64,000 bases of DNA, from assembly GCF_030813005.1 (NCBI RefSeq), contig NZ_JAUSTU010000002.1, positions 124,001 through 188,000 of the forward strand, read 5' to 3'. Numbering within the stretch: the stretch's first letter is position 1; each line of letters opens with the position of its first letter. Both the position numbers and the translations under genes were made by a program. A model generated the notes under the pieces. It did no database searches. It worked only from the letters and a program-made list of their open reading frames with translations, and was not told where the DNA came from. The DNA is from Robertmurraya andreesenii (GTDB lineage: Bacteria; Bacillota; Bacilli; Bacillales; Cytobacillaceae). This document shows, piece by piece, positions 33,275 to 43,253 of the stretch.

Positions 33275-34267
33275 ATGAGGAAACGTTTCACTTTTGTTTT
33301 GATCGCCATCTTCACTCTCTCCTCTATGTTCTCATTGAAGGGAGAAGCAGCAGAGGATTTAGGGAAGAAGGTCGTATCTATCGCAGAAGACTATATTGGC
33401 GTTCCTTATAAGTATGGAGGAACGACGACAGCTGGATTTGATTGCTCGGGTTTCACCAGCTTTGTTTTTGATAAGGTTGGAATTACCTTGCCTCGAACCT
33501 CAAAGGAACAGAATACCGTTGGGGAAACCGTGAAGAAAGAAGATTTGAAGGCTGGAGACCTTGTCTTTTTTACCACCACGAGTTCAAGCATTTCTCATGT
33601 CGGAATATACATAGGAGATCTTAAGTTTATCTCAGCAACCACTTCTAAGGGTGTCAAGATTGATTCCCTGAATGACCCCTATTATTGGGGCAGCCGCTAT
33701 GTTGGGGCGAAGCGTGTGATAGAGGATGAACTTGCACCAGGAGAATATGTTGATGTTCCTTCTTCTTCTTGGATGTATGAACCCGTTCTTGAGCTGAGCA
33801 ATAGAGGGATTATTAGCGGATATGACGGGAATGTCTTCCACCCAGAGAAAGCGATTACAAGAGCTGAGGCAGCGAAGATGCTAAGCTCAACGTTCACCTT
33901 GAAGGCTTCTAGCACAAATACAACCGCCTACGAAGATGTTCCAAAAGAACATTGGGCAGTGAACTTTATTGCTGCTGCCACAGAGAGTCAGTTCTTTAAT
34001 GGCTATGAAGGGAATGTCTTTAAGCCCGATGAGCCGATTACACGTGCAGAGGTTGCGACTCTGATTACAAGAGCGTTTCAATTGAAGCAAAACGGAGCTG
34101 AGATTTCGTTCAAGGATTTGTCTTCTGGATTCTGGGCTTATGATTCTATTCAAACGTTGGCATCTCATCAGATCGTGAAGGGCTATGAGGATCAAACCTT
34201 CAAAGCAGAAAAGAAAACAACAAGAGCCGAGTTCTCTTCCTTATTATATAGTGCACTTAAAAAGTAA
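33275..34267 (+). CDS. NlpC/P60 endopeptidase with three SLH domains
   Basis: The 330-aa protein has a signal peptide (MRKRFTFVLIAIFTLSSMFS) and an NlpC/P60 domain at about aa 28-145, with the catalytic Cys in GFDCSGFTSF, the His in SISHVGIYIG and a third polar residue downstream. Three SLH domains follow (SWMYEPVLELSNRGIISGYD; HWAVNFIAAATESQFFNGYE; FWAYDSIQTLASHQIVKGYE). It should cut peptide stems of peptidoglycan while held at the wall polymer. It is divergent from the S-layer gene. Confidence 0.93.
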   Translation: MRKRFTFVLIAIFTLSSMFSLKGEAAEDLGKKVVSIAEDYIGVPYKYGGTTTAGFDCSGFTSFVFDKVGITLPRTSKEQNTVGETVKKEDLKAGDLVFFTTTSSSISHVGIYIGDLKFISATTSKGVKIDSLNDPYYWGSRYVGAKRVIEDELAPGEYVDVPSSSWMYEPVLELSNRGIISGYDGNVFHPEKAITRAEAAKMLSSTFTLKASSTNTTAYEDVPKEHWAVNFIAAATESQFFNGYEGNVFKPDEPITRAEVATLITRAFQLKQNGAEISFKDLSSGFWAYDSIQTLASHQIVKGYEDQTFKAEKKTTRAEFSSLLYSALKK

Positions 34268-34270
34268 AAT

Positions 34271-34309
34271 AAAAAAGCGAATGGCCGCTATGGTCATTCG
34301 CTTTTTTTG
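34271..34309. terminator. Bidirectional terminator between convergent genes
   Basis: AAAAAAGCGAATG and CATTCGCTTTTTTT arms. It serves the NlpC/P60 gene on the plus strand and the subtilase gene on the minus strand. Confidence 0.9.
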
Positions 34310-34324
34310 ATGGTTTCATATGAT

Positions 34325-35959
34325 TTATCGAAAGGAAGCATCCAACACCCTTGCAAGAAAGACAGAGAATTCTGCTCTTGTGATGTTGTTCAATGGTTTG
34401 AATGTCTTATCTGGGTATCCCTCTGAAATTTGATTGTCTACCAAAGCATAAATAGAATCCGCGTAATATTTGTCATTCTTCACGTCAGAAAAACCGGATT
34501 TCGTTGAAGATGTGTAGTGATAGGCTCTTTCCAGCATGACTGCCACATCTCCTCGGATAATGGAAGCATTCGGTTTAAAGCTGCCGCCTGGGTATCCAGT
34601 GATAATTTGTTCTTCACTAGCCTTTTCAATATATCCTGAAGCGAAATGTCCGCTACTTACATCTGTATATCGTGTTGTGCGCAGTGTCCCATCATATTCT
34701 AAGGCTCTCCCGATCATCGTTATCGCTTCTGCACGATTGACTGGGTGGTTAGGGAGAAACTTTTTGTCATCGTAACCCGTTACGATTCCCTTCTTATAAA
34801 GATAGCTGATTTCGTCAGCGTACCACTCACCAGTTGGAACGTCTGCAAAGACTCTTGCCGTCGTTGGTGCTTGAACTAACCCGTAGCCGAAGTTCTTATC
34901 CTTCCCTGGCTCTCCCAAATCAACAGCATTATTTTGCATGAGCTCACGAATCTGCCTGTGATTTAATTCTGGATAGGCTTGTTTGTATAAAGCTGCGATT
35001 CCTGCCACATAGGGTGCGGCCATCGACGTTCCATAACTGTATTGATAGTCTGGTTGATTATAAGTACTATAGATTTTTTCCCCAGGCGCCACAAATTCTA
35101 ATGATGGGCCAAAATAGGAAAATCTTGATTTATTTAGATTGTTGTTCACAGAACCTACCGCAATCACACTTTGATATCTCGCAGGATATAGAACATCCGT
35201 TGTAGCTGGTAGGGTTGTCTGTGTGTTTCCCGATGCGGCAACAATTAGGATTCCACGGTTATAAGCTTTGTCTAGGACTCTTTCAAGAATGGAAGAGCCT
35301 TGTTCGGAGGTCAAGCTTAAATTGATGATATCTAGGTTATTCTCGATGCCCCATTCGATTCCAGCAAGAACGTCAGACAGGTTGCCAACCCCTGTATTAT
35401 TTAGAGCCTTAATCGCATAAATTTGCGCTTCAGGTGCTACCCCTACTGTACCAATATCATTATCAAGGGCTCCAATGATGCCAGCTACATGGGTGCCATG
35501 ACCTTCATCGTCCGCATAAGAGCTGGTTCCTTCTACAAAAGTAACACCACCAGCAATTTTCAGATCTGGGTGATTAGGACGTATCCCTGTATCGATAATA
35601 CCGACTTTCACGCCTTTTCCTGTCCAGCCATTGGTTTTCGCTTCATTTGCGAGGACCTGTCTAAAGCCCCAATTTTCAATTTGCTCACTCGTTTCAACCG
35701 GGTGATCAGATTCAATTTTTAAAATATTCGGTTGACTCCGCAGGGATGCTAGCTTGGAAGAGGGAACAGTTGCCGAAACTGCCGAAACACTATCATAAAT
35801 ATGATGAATTTCAACCGATTCATCCTGAAGAAGCTGTCCATCTATTGAGTTCTTAAATAAAATTAGGACTCTCTCGCTCCCCTGCTCAGCCGAAGGATAA
35901 AGAGGGATGTTCATGATTAATAGAATAGTGGTTAAAAAGAGAAGGAATTGTTTTTTCAT
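34325..35959 (-). CDS. Subtilisin-like serine protease (S8) with three SLH domains
   Basis: The 544-aa protein has a signal peptide, an inhibitor-I9-like propeptide (about aa 28-90), and an S8 domain with the triad Asp in VGIIDTGIRPNHPD, His in GHGTHVAGIIGA and Ser in YGTSMAAPYVAGIAAL. The last 180 residues are three SLH domains (EWYADEISYLYKKGIVTGYD and so on, ending NITRAEFSVFLARVLD). It is probably a wall-anchored protease that trims surface proteins. Minus strand, own terminator shared with the neighbour. Confidence 0.95.
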   Translation of the reverse strand: MKKQFLLFLTTILLIMNIPLYPSAEQGSERVLILFKNSIDGQLLQDESVEIHHIYDSVSAVSATVPSSKLASLRSQPNILKIESDHPVETSEQIENWGFRQVLANEAKTNGWTGKGVKVGIIDTGIRPNHPDLKIAGGVTFVEGTSSYADDEGHGTHVAGIIGALDNDIGTVGVAPEAQIYAIKALNNTGVGNLSDVLAGIEWGIENNLDIINLSLTSEQGSSILERVLDKAYNRGILIVAASGNTQTTLPATTDVLYPARYQSVIAVGSVNNNLNKSRFSYFGPSLEFVAPGEKIYSTYNQPDYQYSYGTSMAAPYVAGIAALYKQAYPELNHRQIRELMQNNAVDLGEPGKDKNFGYGLVQAPTTARVFADVPTGEWYADEISYLYKKGIVTGYDDKKFLPNHPVNRAEAITMIGRALEYDGTLRTTRYTDVSSGHFASGYIEKASEEQIITGYPGGSFKPNASIIRGDVAVMLERAYHYTSSTKSGFSDVKNDKYYADSIYALVDNQISEGYPDKTFKPLNNITRAEFSVFLARVLDASFR

Positions 35960-35994
35960 CGCTGATTCTCCTTGTCTAGCAAGCTGTGATTCAT

Positions 35995-36025
35995 AAAAAA
36001 AACGGACAAAGCAGGTTGTCCGTTT
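35995..36025 (-). terminator. Terminator after the SLH amidase gene
   Basis: On the minus strand AACGGACAA, loop CCTGC, TTTGTCCGTT followed by a run of T. Confidence 0.88.
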
Positions 36026-36026
36026 T

Positions 36027-37439
36027 CTATTTTCTCCAATTATAGTAGTCTACAATTCCTAATGCAATAGCTTCGGCTGCTTTATCCCGATATTCTTCTG
36101 AAGCTAGCTTTGTAGAATCATTTTTGTTCGTAATGAACCCCAGTTCTACTAATGCAGATGGCAGTGGGGTCTTCTTAATGACGTGAAATCCAGCCTCTTT
36201 GACACCCCGATTTGAGGTTCCTAACGCTTTATATAGACGGTCCTGGATAAACGTCGCAAGCTTCTTGCTATTTTCTGCTCTTGGATTTAAGGCTGCCGTG
36301 CTGTAGTATGTTTCTGTTCCACTGGCACTACTATTAGCCGCTGAGTTCGTATGAATGCTGACAAATGTGTCTGCTTTCTGTTTGACGGCTACATCGACAC
36401 GTTCGCTTAATTCTAAGAAGGTGTCATCGGTTCGTGTCATGACGACGGTATATCCTTTATCCTTGAGGATTTTTTCAACCTTTAAGGCGATAGCCAAGTT
36501 GATTTCTTTTTCCTGGAGACCGTTGGCAACGGCGCCTGGGTCCTTCCCACCATGGCCCGCATCAATGGCGATAATTTTCTCAGTCGATGGGGTCGGTGCC
36601 GGTTCTTGGGTTGGTGGTGTTGGTAGAGTGTCTACTAAATAGTTTTGGTTGACATAACCACGCAAGCTGCCAGCCGATATGTATACCCAGCTGCCTTCCT
36701 CCTTGTAGATCGTCACTAATGTTCCGTTTGCAAGGGCCCCAACAACTGAATAACTGGTACTTGGACCTGTACGTACGTTCAAGGAGCTTGCGTTCACATA
36801 CGCTTCACCAATTGGTTCCAGATTCATGGAGACACGGAAATCTTTGTTCAGCCCCCGAGCGACGAATAAAGCAAACTCTTCCCTTGTCATCGCATTATTC
36901 GGTTTGAAGGTTCCATCGGGATAGCCGTTGGATAGACCCGCTGTTACAATCGCATTGATTGCCTCATATAATGCGCCAGATGCTTTGACATCAGAAATGG
37001 AGACTGTTCCTTTTTCTGTGAGGTTAAAAGCCCTTTGAATGAGGTAAGCCATTTCTCCTCTTGTCATCTTGTCCTTGGGACGGAATTTTCCATCTGAGGG
37101 TTTTGTGAGAAGCTTATTCTGATAAGCTGTTTCAATATAGCCTGAAGACCAGGCGGTTGCTGGGACATCCTTGAAGGAGGTTTGGCGCTCTTTGCCATTA
37201 TAGCCAAGTGCCCTTCCTACCATCGTTACTGCTTCTTCTCTTGTCACATTCAGCTTTGGACCAAAGGTTTTGTCGGGGTATCCCGTGACAACATTCCGGT
37301 CTAGGAGATAGTTAATCTCTTTGGCATAGCTGGTTGGGATGTCCTTTAGGCTCGCATATGCCTCCTTGCTCGCCAAGGATGTGAGAAATAGACAGGCTAC
37401 GACAAGGATGGAGATACGATAGACGAATTTCTGTAGCAT
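36027..37439 (-). CDS. N-acetylmuramoyl-L-alanine amidase with SLH and SH3b domains
   Basis: The 470-aa protein has a signal peptide and three N-terminal SLH domains (about aa 32-205). An SH3b domain follows (EAYVNASSLNVRTGPSTSYS to YVNQNYLVD), then a Pro/Thr linker and an Amidase_3 domain from about aa 290: IAIDAGHGGKDPGA (zinc His), NLAIALKVEKIL, SIHTNSAANS (second His) and SALVELGFITN with the catalytic Glu. It cuts the amide between MurNAc and L-Ala. It is anchored through SLH domains to pyruvylated polymer made by the CsaB operon next door. Confidence 0.95.
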   Translation of the reverse strand: MLQKFVYRISILVVACLFLTSLASKEAYASLKDIPTSYAKEINYLLDRNVVTGYPDKTFGPKLNVTREEAVTMVGRALGYNGKERQTSFKDVPATAWSSGYIETAYQNKLLTKPSDGKFRPKDKMTRGEMAYLIQRAFNLTEKGTVSISDVKASGALYEAINAIVTAGLSNGYPDGTFKPNNAMTREEFALFVARGLNKDFRVSMNLEPIGEAYVNASSLNVRTGPSTSYSVVGALANGTLVTIYKEEGSWVYISAGSLRGYVNQNYLVDTLPTPPTQEPAPTPSTEKIIAIDAGHGGKDPGAVANGLQEKEINLAIALKVEKILKDKGYTVVMTRTDDTFLELSERVDVAVKQKADTFVSIHTNSAANSSASGTETYYSTAALNPRAENSKKLATFIQDRLYKALGTSNRGVKEAGFHVIKKTPLPSALVELGFITNKNDSTKLASEEYRDKAAEAIALGIVDYYNWRK

Positions 37440-37592
37440 TTGTTGTTCTACCCTCCCTATTAAAGTATCATTCTGTCATATTGTAACATATTTTTGGAAA
37501 TCCTTGTCGCAAATACTAAAAATAAGACGAAAGATTCATAGGGCATTGGGTTTGACCGATATCGAAGGGGATTTCTTCCGCTAAAAAACTAA

Positions 37593-37620
37593 AAAAGAGC
37601 CCTCTTTTACAAGGACTCTT
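37593..37620 (-). terminator. Terminator after csaB
   Basis: On the minus strand AAGAGTCCTT, loop, GAGGGCTCTT followed by T residues; the stem contains a G-T pair. Confidence 0.8.
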
Positions 37621-38695
37621 AATAGGATTTGAAATATTCAAGCGCTTGAAGTGCAGTTTCCTTCGCTTTTTGTCGAAGCGGAAGGATTTTTTCTCGCAAT
37701 TGTGCTATTTCCTCCTGCTCATGCTCAAGCTTATTCGCGATGAGCTGGTAGATGGAGTGCTCATCCCAGCCCGTCTCATTCACATGGCCCGCTACTGCCT
37801 GGCCGCTGATTTCTGCAAAGGCATCAATCTTCGGATCGTAGGAAAGGGCGATAAATGGGGTCTCCACCACACTAGCAAAAATAAGAGCATGGAGCCTCAT
37901 ACCGACAAGTAGATTGGATTGGCCGATCATTAAAATTTTCTCCTCTATGGATGCATCGTATGGGGCGATGTGGCTTGTCGCTGTCATCATTCCAGCTACT
38001 TCCTTGGATGTTTGGTCGTCATGCTCACCATGCATTGGGATAAATACGATCGTCGCCCCATCCCCCGCAGCCTGGTCTAAGCTTTTAGCGATTTTCTCCT
38101 TAAAACTCACAGGTGAAGACCAGTCCCGTACGGACACCGTCAACACAGGGCCTTCAAAGCCTTGGGCATCCCACCAATCGCTTTGCTGTGATTGCAAGGA
38201 AATTCCCAATACAGGATCAGGCACGATATCAATTGGATTGGGTAATCCGATTTCCGTTAACAAATTTTTAGAAGCTTGATCACGAACCGTTATCTGTGTT
38301 CGCTTCAGAATATGCTTCACGATTTTTCGATTATAGCCTTTGTTAATCGGGCCCATTCCCTGTGCATATACAAACACTGGCTTGCCCAGCATTTGAGCCA
38401 TCTTCATAATCCCCGTGTAATAAGGGATGGAGCGGAAGCCTGTTTCATCCTGCAGCAGGCTTCCTCCCCCGCTGATGAGGCCATCTGCTTTTTTCAAAGC
38501 GGAAAAGACCTCCTTCATGCTCCAGCGGTTTACCGCATCAACTCCATAGACCCTTTCCGTCTTCGAGGGCTGATTGGATAGCACCGTTATCTTAATTCCA
38601 GCATCCTCTTCTCTTAAGGCCTGAATGATCGAATATAGAATGGCTTCATCCCCAACATTATCAAAACCGTAGTAGCCTGAAAGAACGATTCTCAC
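37619..38695 (-). CDS. csaB: CsaB polysaccharide pyruvyl transferase
   Basis: The 358-aa protein of the PS_pyruv_trans family has RIVLSGYYGFDNVGDEAILY at the start, ISGGGSLLQDE near aa 90, VYAQGMGPI, VRDQASKNLL and GMRLHALIFA near aa 270. CsaB adds ketal-pyruvate to secondary wall polymer, the ligand of SLH domains, fitting the many SLH proteins around it. I choose the GTG at 38695 (overlap GTGA with the flippase stop) over GTG 38704. Last gene of the WecG-flippase-csaB operon. Confidence 0.94.
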   Translation of the reverse strand: MRIVLSGYYGFDNVGDEAILYSIIQALREEDAGIKITVLSNQPSKTERVYGVDAVNRWSMKEVFSALKKADGLISGGGSLLQDETGFRSIPYYTGIMKMAQMLGKPVFVYAQGMGPINKGYNRKIVKHILKRTQITVRDQASKNLLTEIGLPNPIDIVPDPVLGISLQSQQSDWWDAQGFEGPVLTVSVRDWSSPVSFKEKIAKSLDQAAGDGATIVFIPMHGEHDDQTSKEVAGMMTATSHIAPYDASIEEKILMIGQSNLLVGMRLHALIFASVVETPFIALSYDPKIDAFAEISGQAVAGHVNETGWDEHSIYQLIANKLEHEQEEIAQLREKILPLRQKAKETALQALEYFKSY

Positions 38696-41600
38696 GAAAA
38701 CCACCTCGGCTTGATTTGGCTATGATAGATTTTCGTAGCCAATTTATAAAGATAGATGAAGACAAAACCGACGATTAGTCCAAGCACAAGGCTATAGGCT
38801 GTGCGTAGAAGCGACACATAAATCGGAATATGCAAATGGGTAAACGTATTGACGATTGATAGAAAGCCGATGACTCCCGGAATAAATAGGAGCACGGCTA
38901 CTTTTTTATTCTTCGGAACGAAATATAGGCCTAGTACATAGAGCGGGAAGCCAATGAGAAACTCCTTCGTTCTCGGTCTAACATACATCAGATTTTCTAG
39001 GTATTGACGAATGGTTAACTCAATTGAGGAAACCGAGCCCTCGTTACCAGTTCGGGTGATATAGTATAGTCCAACAATCCCGATGATTCCAATGACAGCT
39101 AAGTGCCAGTAGATGACATTTGATTTAAGCAAGGTTTTGATGTTTCCCCAAATCGCATAGATGAACATGAACGCAATCGGGAATACATAGACAAGAATAA
39201 CACCTCTAAAGACATCAACTTTTGTCAAGAATTCATTGCCATTGAGAATGCCGATGACGATGGCAATTCCCAACAAGCTGATGAGGGTAGCTCGTCCATA
39301 GGAACGAAGGATGCCTCGTTTTTCATCAATTGGAAGAATCGCGAACACCGGTGCTGCCAAAGCCACGAGCAAGGCTAAGCCTTGAATCAGCATCATTTTA
39401 CCCGTTACAAGGTAGAGCAGGCTGACCGCACCTAATCCGAGAACAGACAGGTAGAATAACCAATTTTTCTTTAGGATGCTAAGGACCGCCAATGAAATAA
39501 AGAGAACCGCCGCAAGCAAGGTAAAAATGTAGCTCCATGTAGGAATATGAATTTCCTCAAAAGGCTGTGCCTTTCCAAGATGGAATAGTCCTGGCATACT
39601 CTTCTGAACATCCTGCATGAACTGCTCTGTTTTTTCTAGCGTTGCTTGTGGGTCCTTGTCCTCCTCCATTTTGATAAAGAGGGAACGAATATTTCTCTCC
39701 TTCACCGCACGAACAGCCCGCTCTACCCCCACTTGAGGGCTGGCAACCTCTTCTAATGCTAAGCTGTGCAAGCGAATGATATTCATATCTAACATATAAG
39801 CTAAAGTATGGAAGCCTTTCTGGTCGTCAAATTCAATGGCATAGGCACCGTATCCATGTTCCTTCAACTGTCCTGCGTAATTTCGAATGAGATTGGATTG
39901 TGGAAATCCGAGCACATCCTCCCCCATGAAGAGGATTCGATTGGTCTCATCCCCAGCAAGCTCTAGCACCTGTTCGAAAAGAAACGGATCCTCCGAAAGA
40001 TCAACATTTGGGAGTCTAAGGATAACCGGAAGCCCTTCATCTTTAATGAGCGCAATTTTTCTTGGGGAAAAGCCTAATGGTTTTTCCTTAATCTTCTTTT
40101 CTTTTCCTTGAACAAAGACTAAATCTCTTCCTTTGAACGTAACCTGTTCTGTATGTTCAAAAGAGGTCGCAATTTGATCGGTAATTTCTGTTCCCTCATG
40201 AATGATGACATATAGTCCATCAGATGGAGTTTCTGGGATAAGCTGTTCGAATTCTTCATCAAATAGGGACATTTCCTTCAGCTTCTCGTAGTTGAGGGTG
40301 GTGACATACCCTTTTTCCTCAAGGGACTTAATCGTATCTGGCTCGATGCTGACTCCTTGTAAACCAGCTTCTTTTAGACGATTAAGAACCTCAGTTTCTT
40401 CCAAATGCGGATCTCTACGTACAAGATCAGCGACATTTTCAAACGGCATGACCATTTCATAGGTCCGATTCTTCCATTCTGATTGGAACCGGCTTGTAAT
40501 ACCAGGTAAGGACAATAGAAGAGAAAGAATGATGATTCCCCATAGTATTTTCTTCAATTTCCTTGCCTCCTTCCCCTTCTGTTGTTGAGATGTCGTATTC
40601 CCATTGTTATGTGTTTTCCTGAAAAGCTTGCTTATTACAGGAAGCTTGGTTAGCTCCTCAAGCTTGATTGTTCTGGTTAGTAAAAGCAAAGCAAAGTATA
40701 TGCCTGCTCCAATCATGATAGCGATAGTCGAATAGAGAAGCGCACGGGTCCGGCTCCATGCCTCCATTTGGAAAAAGAGTGTCGGTATTCCAATGACTGC
40801 TCCCATCACCAGCGAAGAGGCGACCATCGCTGTAGTATGCCTGTTCCAAATGTTGAAACGAGCCGTTTTCCAAATGACATACGTATTTGCTGCAAATATA
40901 ATGACATAGACCAGTAAAGTTGAATACCCGGCTCCAATCAAACCAAAGTATTTGACAAAGAGCATATTGGTTACTACCTTGACGATGACGGCTGCCAAAA
41001 TAATGTAGGCAGCTATATTCGCCTTATTCATCCCTTGAAGAATGCCTGTCCCTAAGATTGAAAGGGAAGTAAACACAGCACTAATTCCGATCACACTAAG
41101 CACGGCACTTCCCTCTAAATTTGTAAAGAGAGCGAGGTTTAGCGGTAGTGTTAAGGCGAACAAACCAAATGCCGCGGGCCATGACACGAGATGAGTGAGG
41201 CGGTGTGTTCTTTCAATAATTGTGGTTGCTTCTTTTATCTTGTTCTCCGCCAATGTCTTTGTCATTAACGGGATAAGCGGCAGCACAATCGATGACGAGA
41301 AAACGGTCGCAATCTGTACAAGGGTAAGTCCCCTGCTGTATATTCCGTACGTATGATTAATGCTATCCTCTGCAAACCCCGCATTCCGCAAACTCATTGG
41401 AATGGTTAGCGAATCAATCGTATTGGTAAGCGCCATGGTAATCGCTCCGATACAGATTGGGAGCGAAATGAGCAGAATGGTTTTGCTCATGTCCTTAAAA
41501 TGCTGAAAGGTGTATTTCGATAATGCCTTCGGTTTTAGGGATGACCTGCTAAATGTCCATAATAAAAAAACGGTGGAAGCTAATGCTCCTAATATCGAGG

Positions 41601-42165
41601 CAAACATGACCCCACCTGAGACAATTTCACTTGTTTCGTTTCTCTGCACCAGTAGGTAGGCAATGATTAGAATAAAGCCCACGCGGATAAATTGCTCTAA
41701 GACCTGGGATACCGCTGTTGGTCTCATATCCTGGAATCCCTGGAAATAGCCGCGGTAGACAGCCATGTATGGTGCAATGAGCAAAGTCGCAGCAACTACA
41801 ATGAGGGATAGCCTCGTACTTGGTCCACCAAGCATATTTGCTAAGGATCCTGAGAAGCTATAAATAAGAGTAAAGCTGATAACCCCAAATAGAATCGTTA
41901 ATATGGTTGCTGTTCGGTAAATTTTGTGAATTCGGTCCGAATCGTTTTGCACGGTGGCTTGAGAAATAAGCTGAGAGATGGCCACTGGAATCCCTGCGAC
42001 TGACAGGGTTAGGGCCACCATATAGACCGGATAGACGAGACTGAATATTCCTAATACCTCGTCCCCCGCAATATTTTGCAATGGAATTCGGAATATGCTT
42101 CCTAAAATCTTAGATGCTAAGGTGGCAATTGTTAGAATGAGTGTGCTTTTTAAGAAGTTATTCAT
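38692..42165 (-). CDS. Fusion of a Wzx/SpoVB-type flippase with a DUF5693-like domain
   Basis: The 1157-aa protein is continuous. Residues 1 to about 510 are a MATE/MOP-type polysaccharide flippase with about 14 helices (MNNFLKSTLILTIATLASKI; RGYFQGFQDMRPTAVSQVLE). A Lys/Gln-rich hinge near aa 525-545 leads to a membrane helix (ILWGIIILSLLLSLPG), a periplasmic or extracellular region of about 250 aa (EETEVLNRLKEAGLQGVSIE) and about 10 further helices, as in DUF5693 proteins. The two parts are probably separate genes in relatives. The role is most likely transfer of lipid-linked wall polymer. Overlaps wecG and csaB, so cotranslated. Confidence 0.85.
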   Translation of the reverse strand: MNNFLKSTLILTIATLASKILGSIFRIPLQNIAGDEVLGIFSLVYPVYMVALTLSVAGIPVAISQLISQATVQNDSDRIHKIYRTATILTILFGVISFTLIYSFSGSLANMLGGPSTRLSLIVVAATLLIAPYMAVYRGYFQGFQDMRPTAVSQVLEQFIRVGFILIIAYLLVQRNETSEIVSGGVMFASILGALASTVFLLWTFSRSSLKPKALSKYTFQHFKDMSKTILLISLPICIGAITMALTNTIDSLTIPMSLRNAGFAEDSINHTYGIYSRGLTLVQIATVFSSSIVLPLIPLMTKTLAENKIKEATTIIERTHRLTHLVSWPAAFGLFALTLPLNLALFTNLEGSAVLSVIGISAVFTSLSILGTGILQGMNKANIAAYIILAAVIVKVVTNMLFVKYFGLIGAGYSTLLVYVIIFAANTYVIWKTARFNIWNRHTTAMVASSLVMGAVIGIPTLFFQMEAWSRTRALLYSTIAIMIGAGIYFALLLLTRTIKLEELTKLPVISKLFRKTHNNGNTTSQQQKGKEARKLKKILWGIIILSLLLSLPGITSRFQSEWKNRTYEMVMPFENVADLVRRDPHLEETEVLNRLKEAGLQGVSIEPDTIKSLEEKGYVTTLNYEKLKEMSLFDEEFEQLIPETPSDGLYVIIHEGTEITDQIATSFEHTEQVTFKGRDLVFVQGKEKKIKEKPLGFSPRKIALIKDEGLPVILRLPNVDLSEDPFLFEQVLELAGDETNRILFMGEDVLGFPQSNLIRNYAGQLKEHGYGAYAIEFDDQKGFHTLAYMLDMNIIRLHSLALEEVASPQVGVERAVRAVKERNIRSLFIKMEEDKDPQATLEKTEQFMQDVQKSMPGLFHLGKAQPFEEIHIPTWSYIFTLLAAVLFISLAVLSILKKNWLFYLSVLGLGAVSLLYLVTGKMMLIQGLALLVALAAPVFAILPIDEKRGILRSYGRATLISLLGIAIVIGILNGNEFLTKVDVFRGVILVYVFPIAFMFIYAIWGNIKTLLKSNVIYWHLAVIGIIGIVGLYYITRTGNEGSVSSIELTIRQYLENLMYVRPRTKEFLIGFPLYVLGLYFVPKNKKVAVLLFIPGVIGFLSIVNTFTHLHIPIYVSLLRTAYSLVLGLIVGFVFIYLYKLATKIYHSQIKPRWFS

Positions 42166-42898
42166 ATTTTCCCGTTACTTTCACCTTTAGTATTTTGAGA
42201 CCAAATCGAGGTAGGGCAAGCATCCTTTTCCAACGACTTGGTTGTTTAATTAACCGATAGAGCCATTCCAGGTTGGCCTTTTGCCACATTTCTGGGGCCC
42301 TCTCAACCGTACCTGCGATGACATCAAAGCTGCCTCCGACCCCAATGCAGACCCCTTTTTCAAAAGCTGAGAGGTTTTGCGCAATCCAATTTTCCTGTCT
42401 AGGAACGCCGAGGGCCACAAAAATAAGATCTGGCTTTTTCTCGCTGATTTCCTGTTGGATTGTGTTGCTGCTCCAATCGAAGAAGCCGTTATGTTGGCCT
42501 ACGATATTGATTTTTGGATAGCTGGCTTTAATATTTGCGACGGCTTTTTCTAAGGTTTCCTGCTGCCCGCCTAGTAGGTAGATGCTATACTGTTTTTCCT
42601 GTGCAAGCTCGAGGAGATCCAGCATCGTATCATACCCAGTCACTCGTTCTGGGATGGGCTTGTTTAATAGCTGTGCTGCTTTGACCACACCAATTCCATC
42701 CGCCGTGATATAGGTAGCCTGATCGATTACCTTCTTATATTGTTCATCTTCCCTTGCTTTCATGACAATTTCTGGATTTGCCGTTACGACAAATACCTTG
42801 TCTTGATTGGCAAGGTGCTCATCTAGCTTTTTTACAAACTGCGCTTTCGTTGTATTCACAAAGGGAATTCCCAAAATATCGACTTTCTCTAAGTTCAT
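42158..42898 (-). CDS. WecG/TagA/CpsF-family glycosyltransferase
   Basis: The 246-aa GT26 enzyme has KVFVVTANPEIVMKAREDE near aa 35, TADGIGVVKAAQLL near aa 65, RVTGYDTMLDLLE, YLLGGQQETLEKA and FVALGVPRQENWIAQ near aa 160. TagA-type enzymes add N-acetylmannosamine to undecaprenyl-PP-GlcNAc, starting a wall polymer. Start ATG 42898 with AAGGAG 7 nt before. It overlaps the flippase gene by 8 bp, so it is the first gene of the secondary wall polymer operon. Confidence 0.92.
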   Translation of the reverse strand: MNLEKVDILGIPFVNTTKAQFVKKLDEHLANQDKVFVVTANPEIVMKAREDEQYKKVIDQATYITADGIGVVKAAQLLNKPIPERVTGYDTMLDLLELAQEKQYSIYLLGGQQETLEKAVANIKASYPKINIVGQHNGFFDWSSNTIQQEISEKKPDLIFVALGVPRQENWIAQNLSAFEKGVCIGVGGSFDVIAGTVERAPEMWQKANLEWLYRLIKQPSRWKRMLALPRFGLKILKVKVTGKYE

Positions 42899-43206
42899 TT
42901 GTATTCTCCTTAACAAGGGAAATATTCTTGGCCGTTTTTACATGGAATATGTTTATGGAATGGTCCTAATGCCGACCATTCCCTCTAGAATGTAGCACAG
43001 CACCACAAATGTGATAACTAAGGCACTTTTCTCAGCTGTTTATGAGTAGACCGCATAGATCATTGGCAGTATTCTTATCCTTTGCATCAAACAACCATAT
43101 TGAGAAAAGAGCCTAATTCTTAAATAATATACCATAAACGGTGGGGAATTTCTCAAAATTTCTTGCTGTGGATGTATGAAGACGTCAATAATTTGGGGGA
43201 AATTTA
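42899..43206 (-). promoter_or_regulatory. Upstream region of the WecG operon
   Basis: About 300 bp without a supported gene; small open frames here lack ribosome sites. It must carry the promoter of the wall polymer operon, but I cannot assign boxes with confidence. Confidence 0.4.
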
Positions 43207-43207
43207 T

Positions 43208-43243
43208 AAAAAGAGAAGCAGCACTCTTCGTGTTACTTCTCTT
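43208..43243 (-). terminator. Terminator after the SLH glucosaminidase gene
   Basis: On the minus strand AAAGAGAAGTA, loop, TGCTTCTCTTTTT. Confidence 0.85.
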
Positions 43244-43253
43244 TGATCGATTG

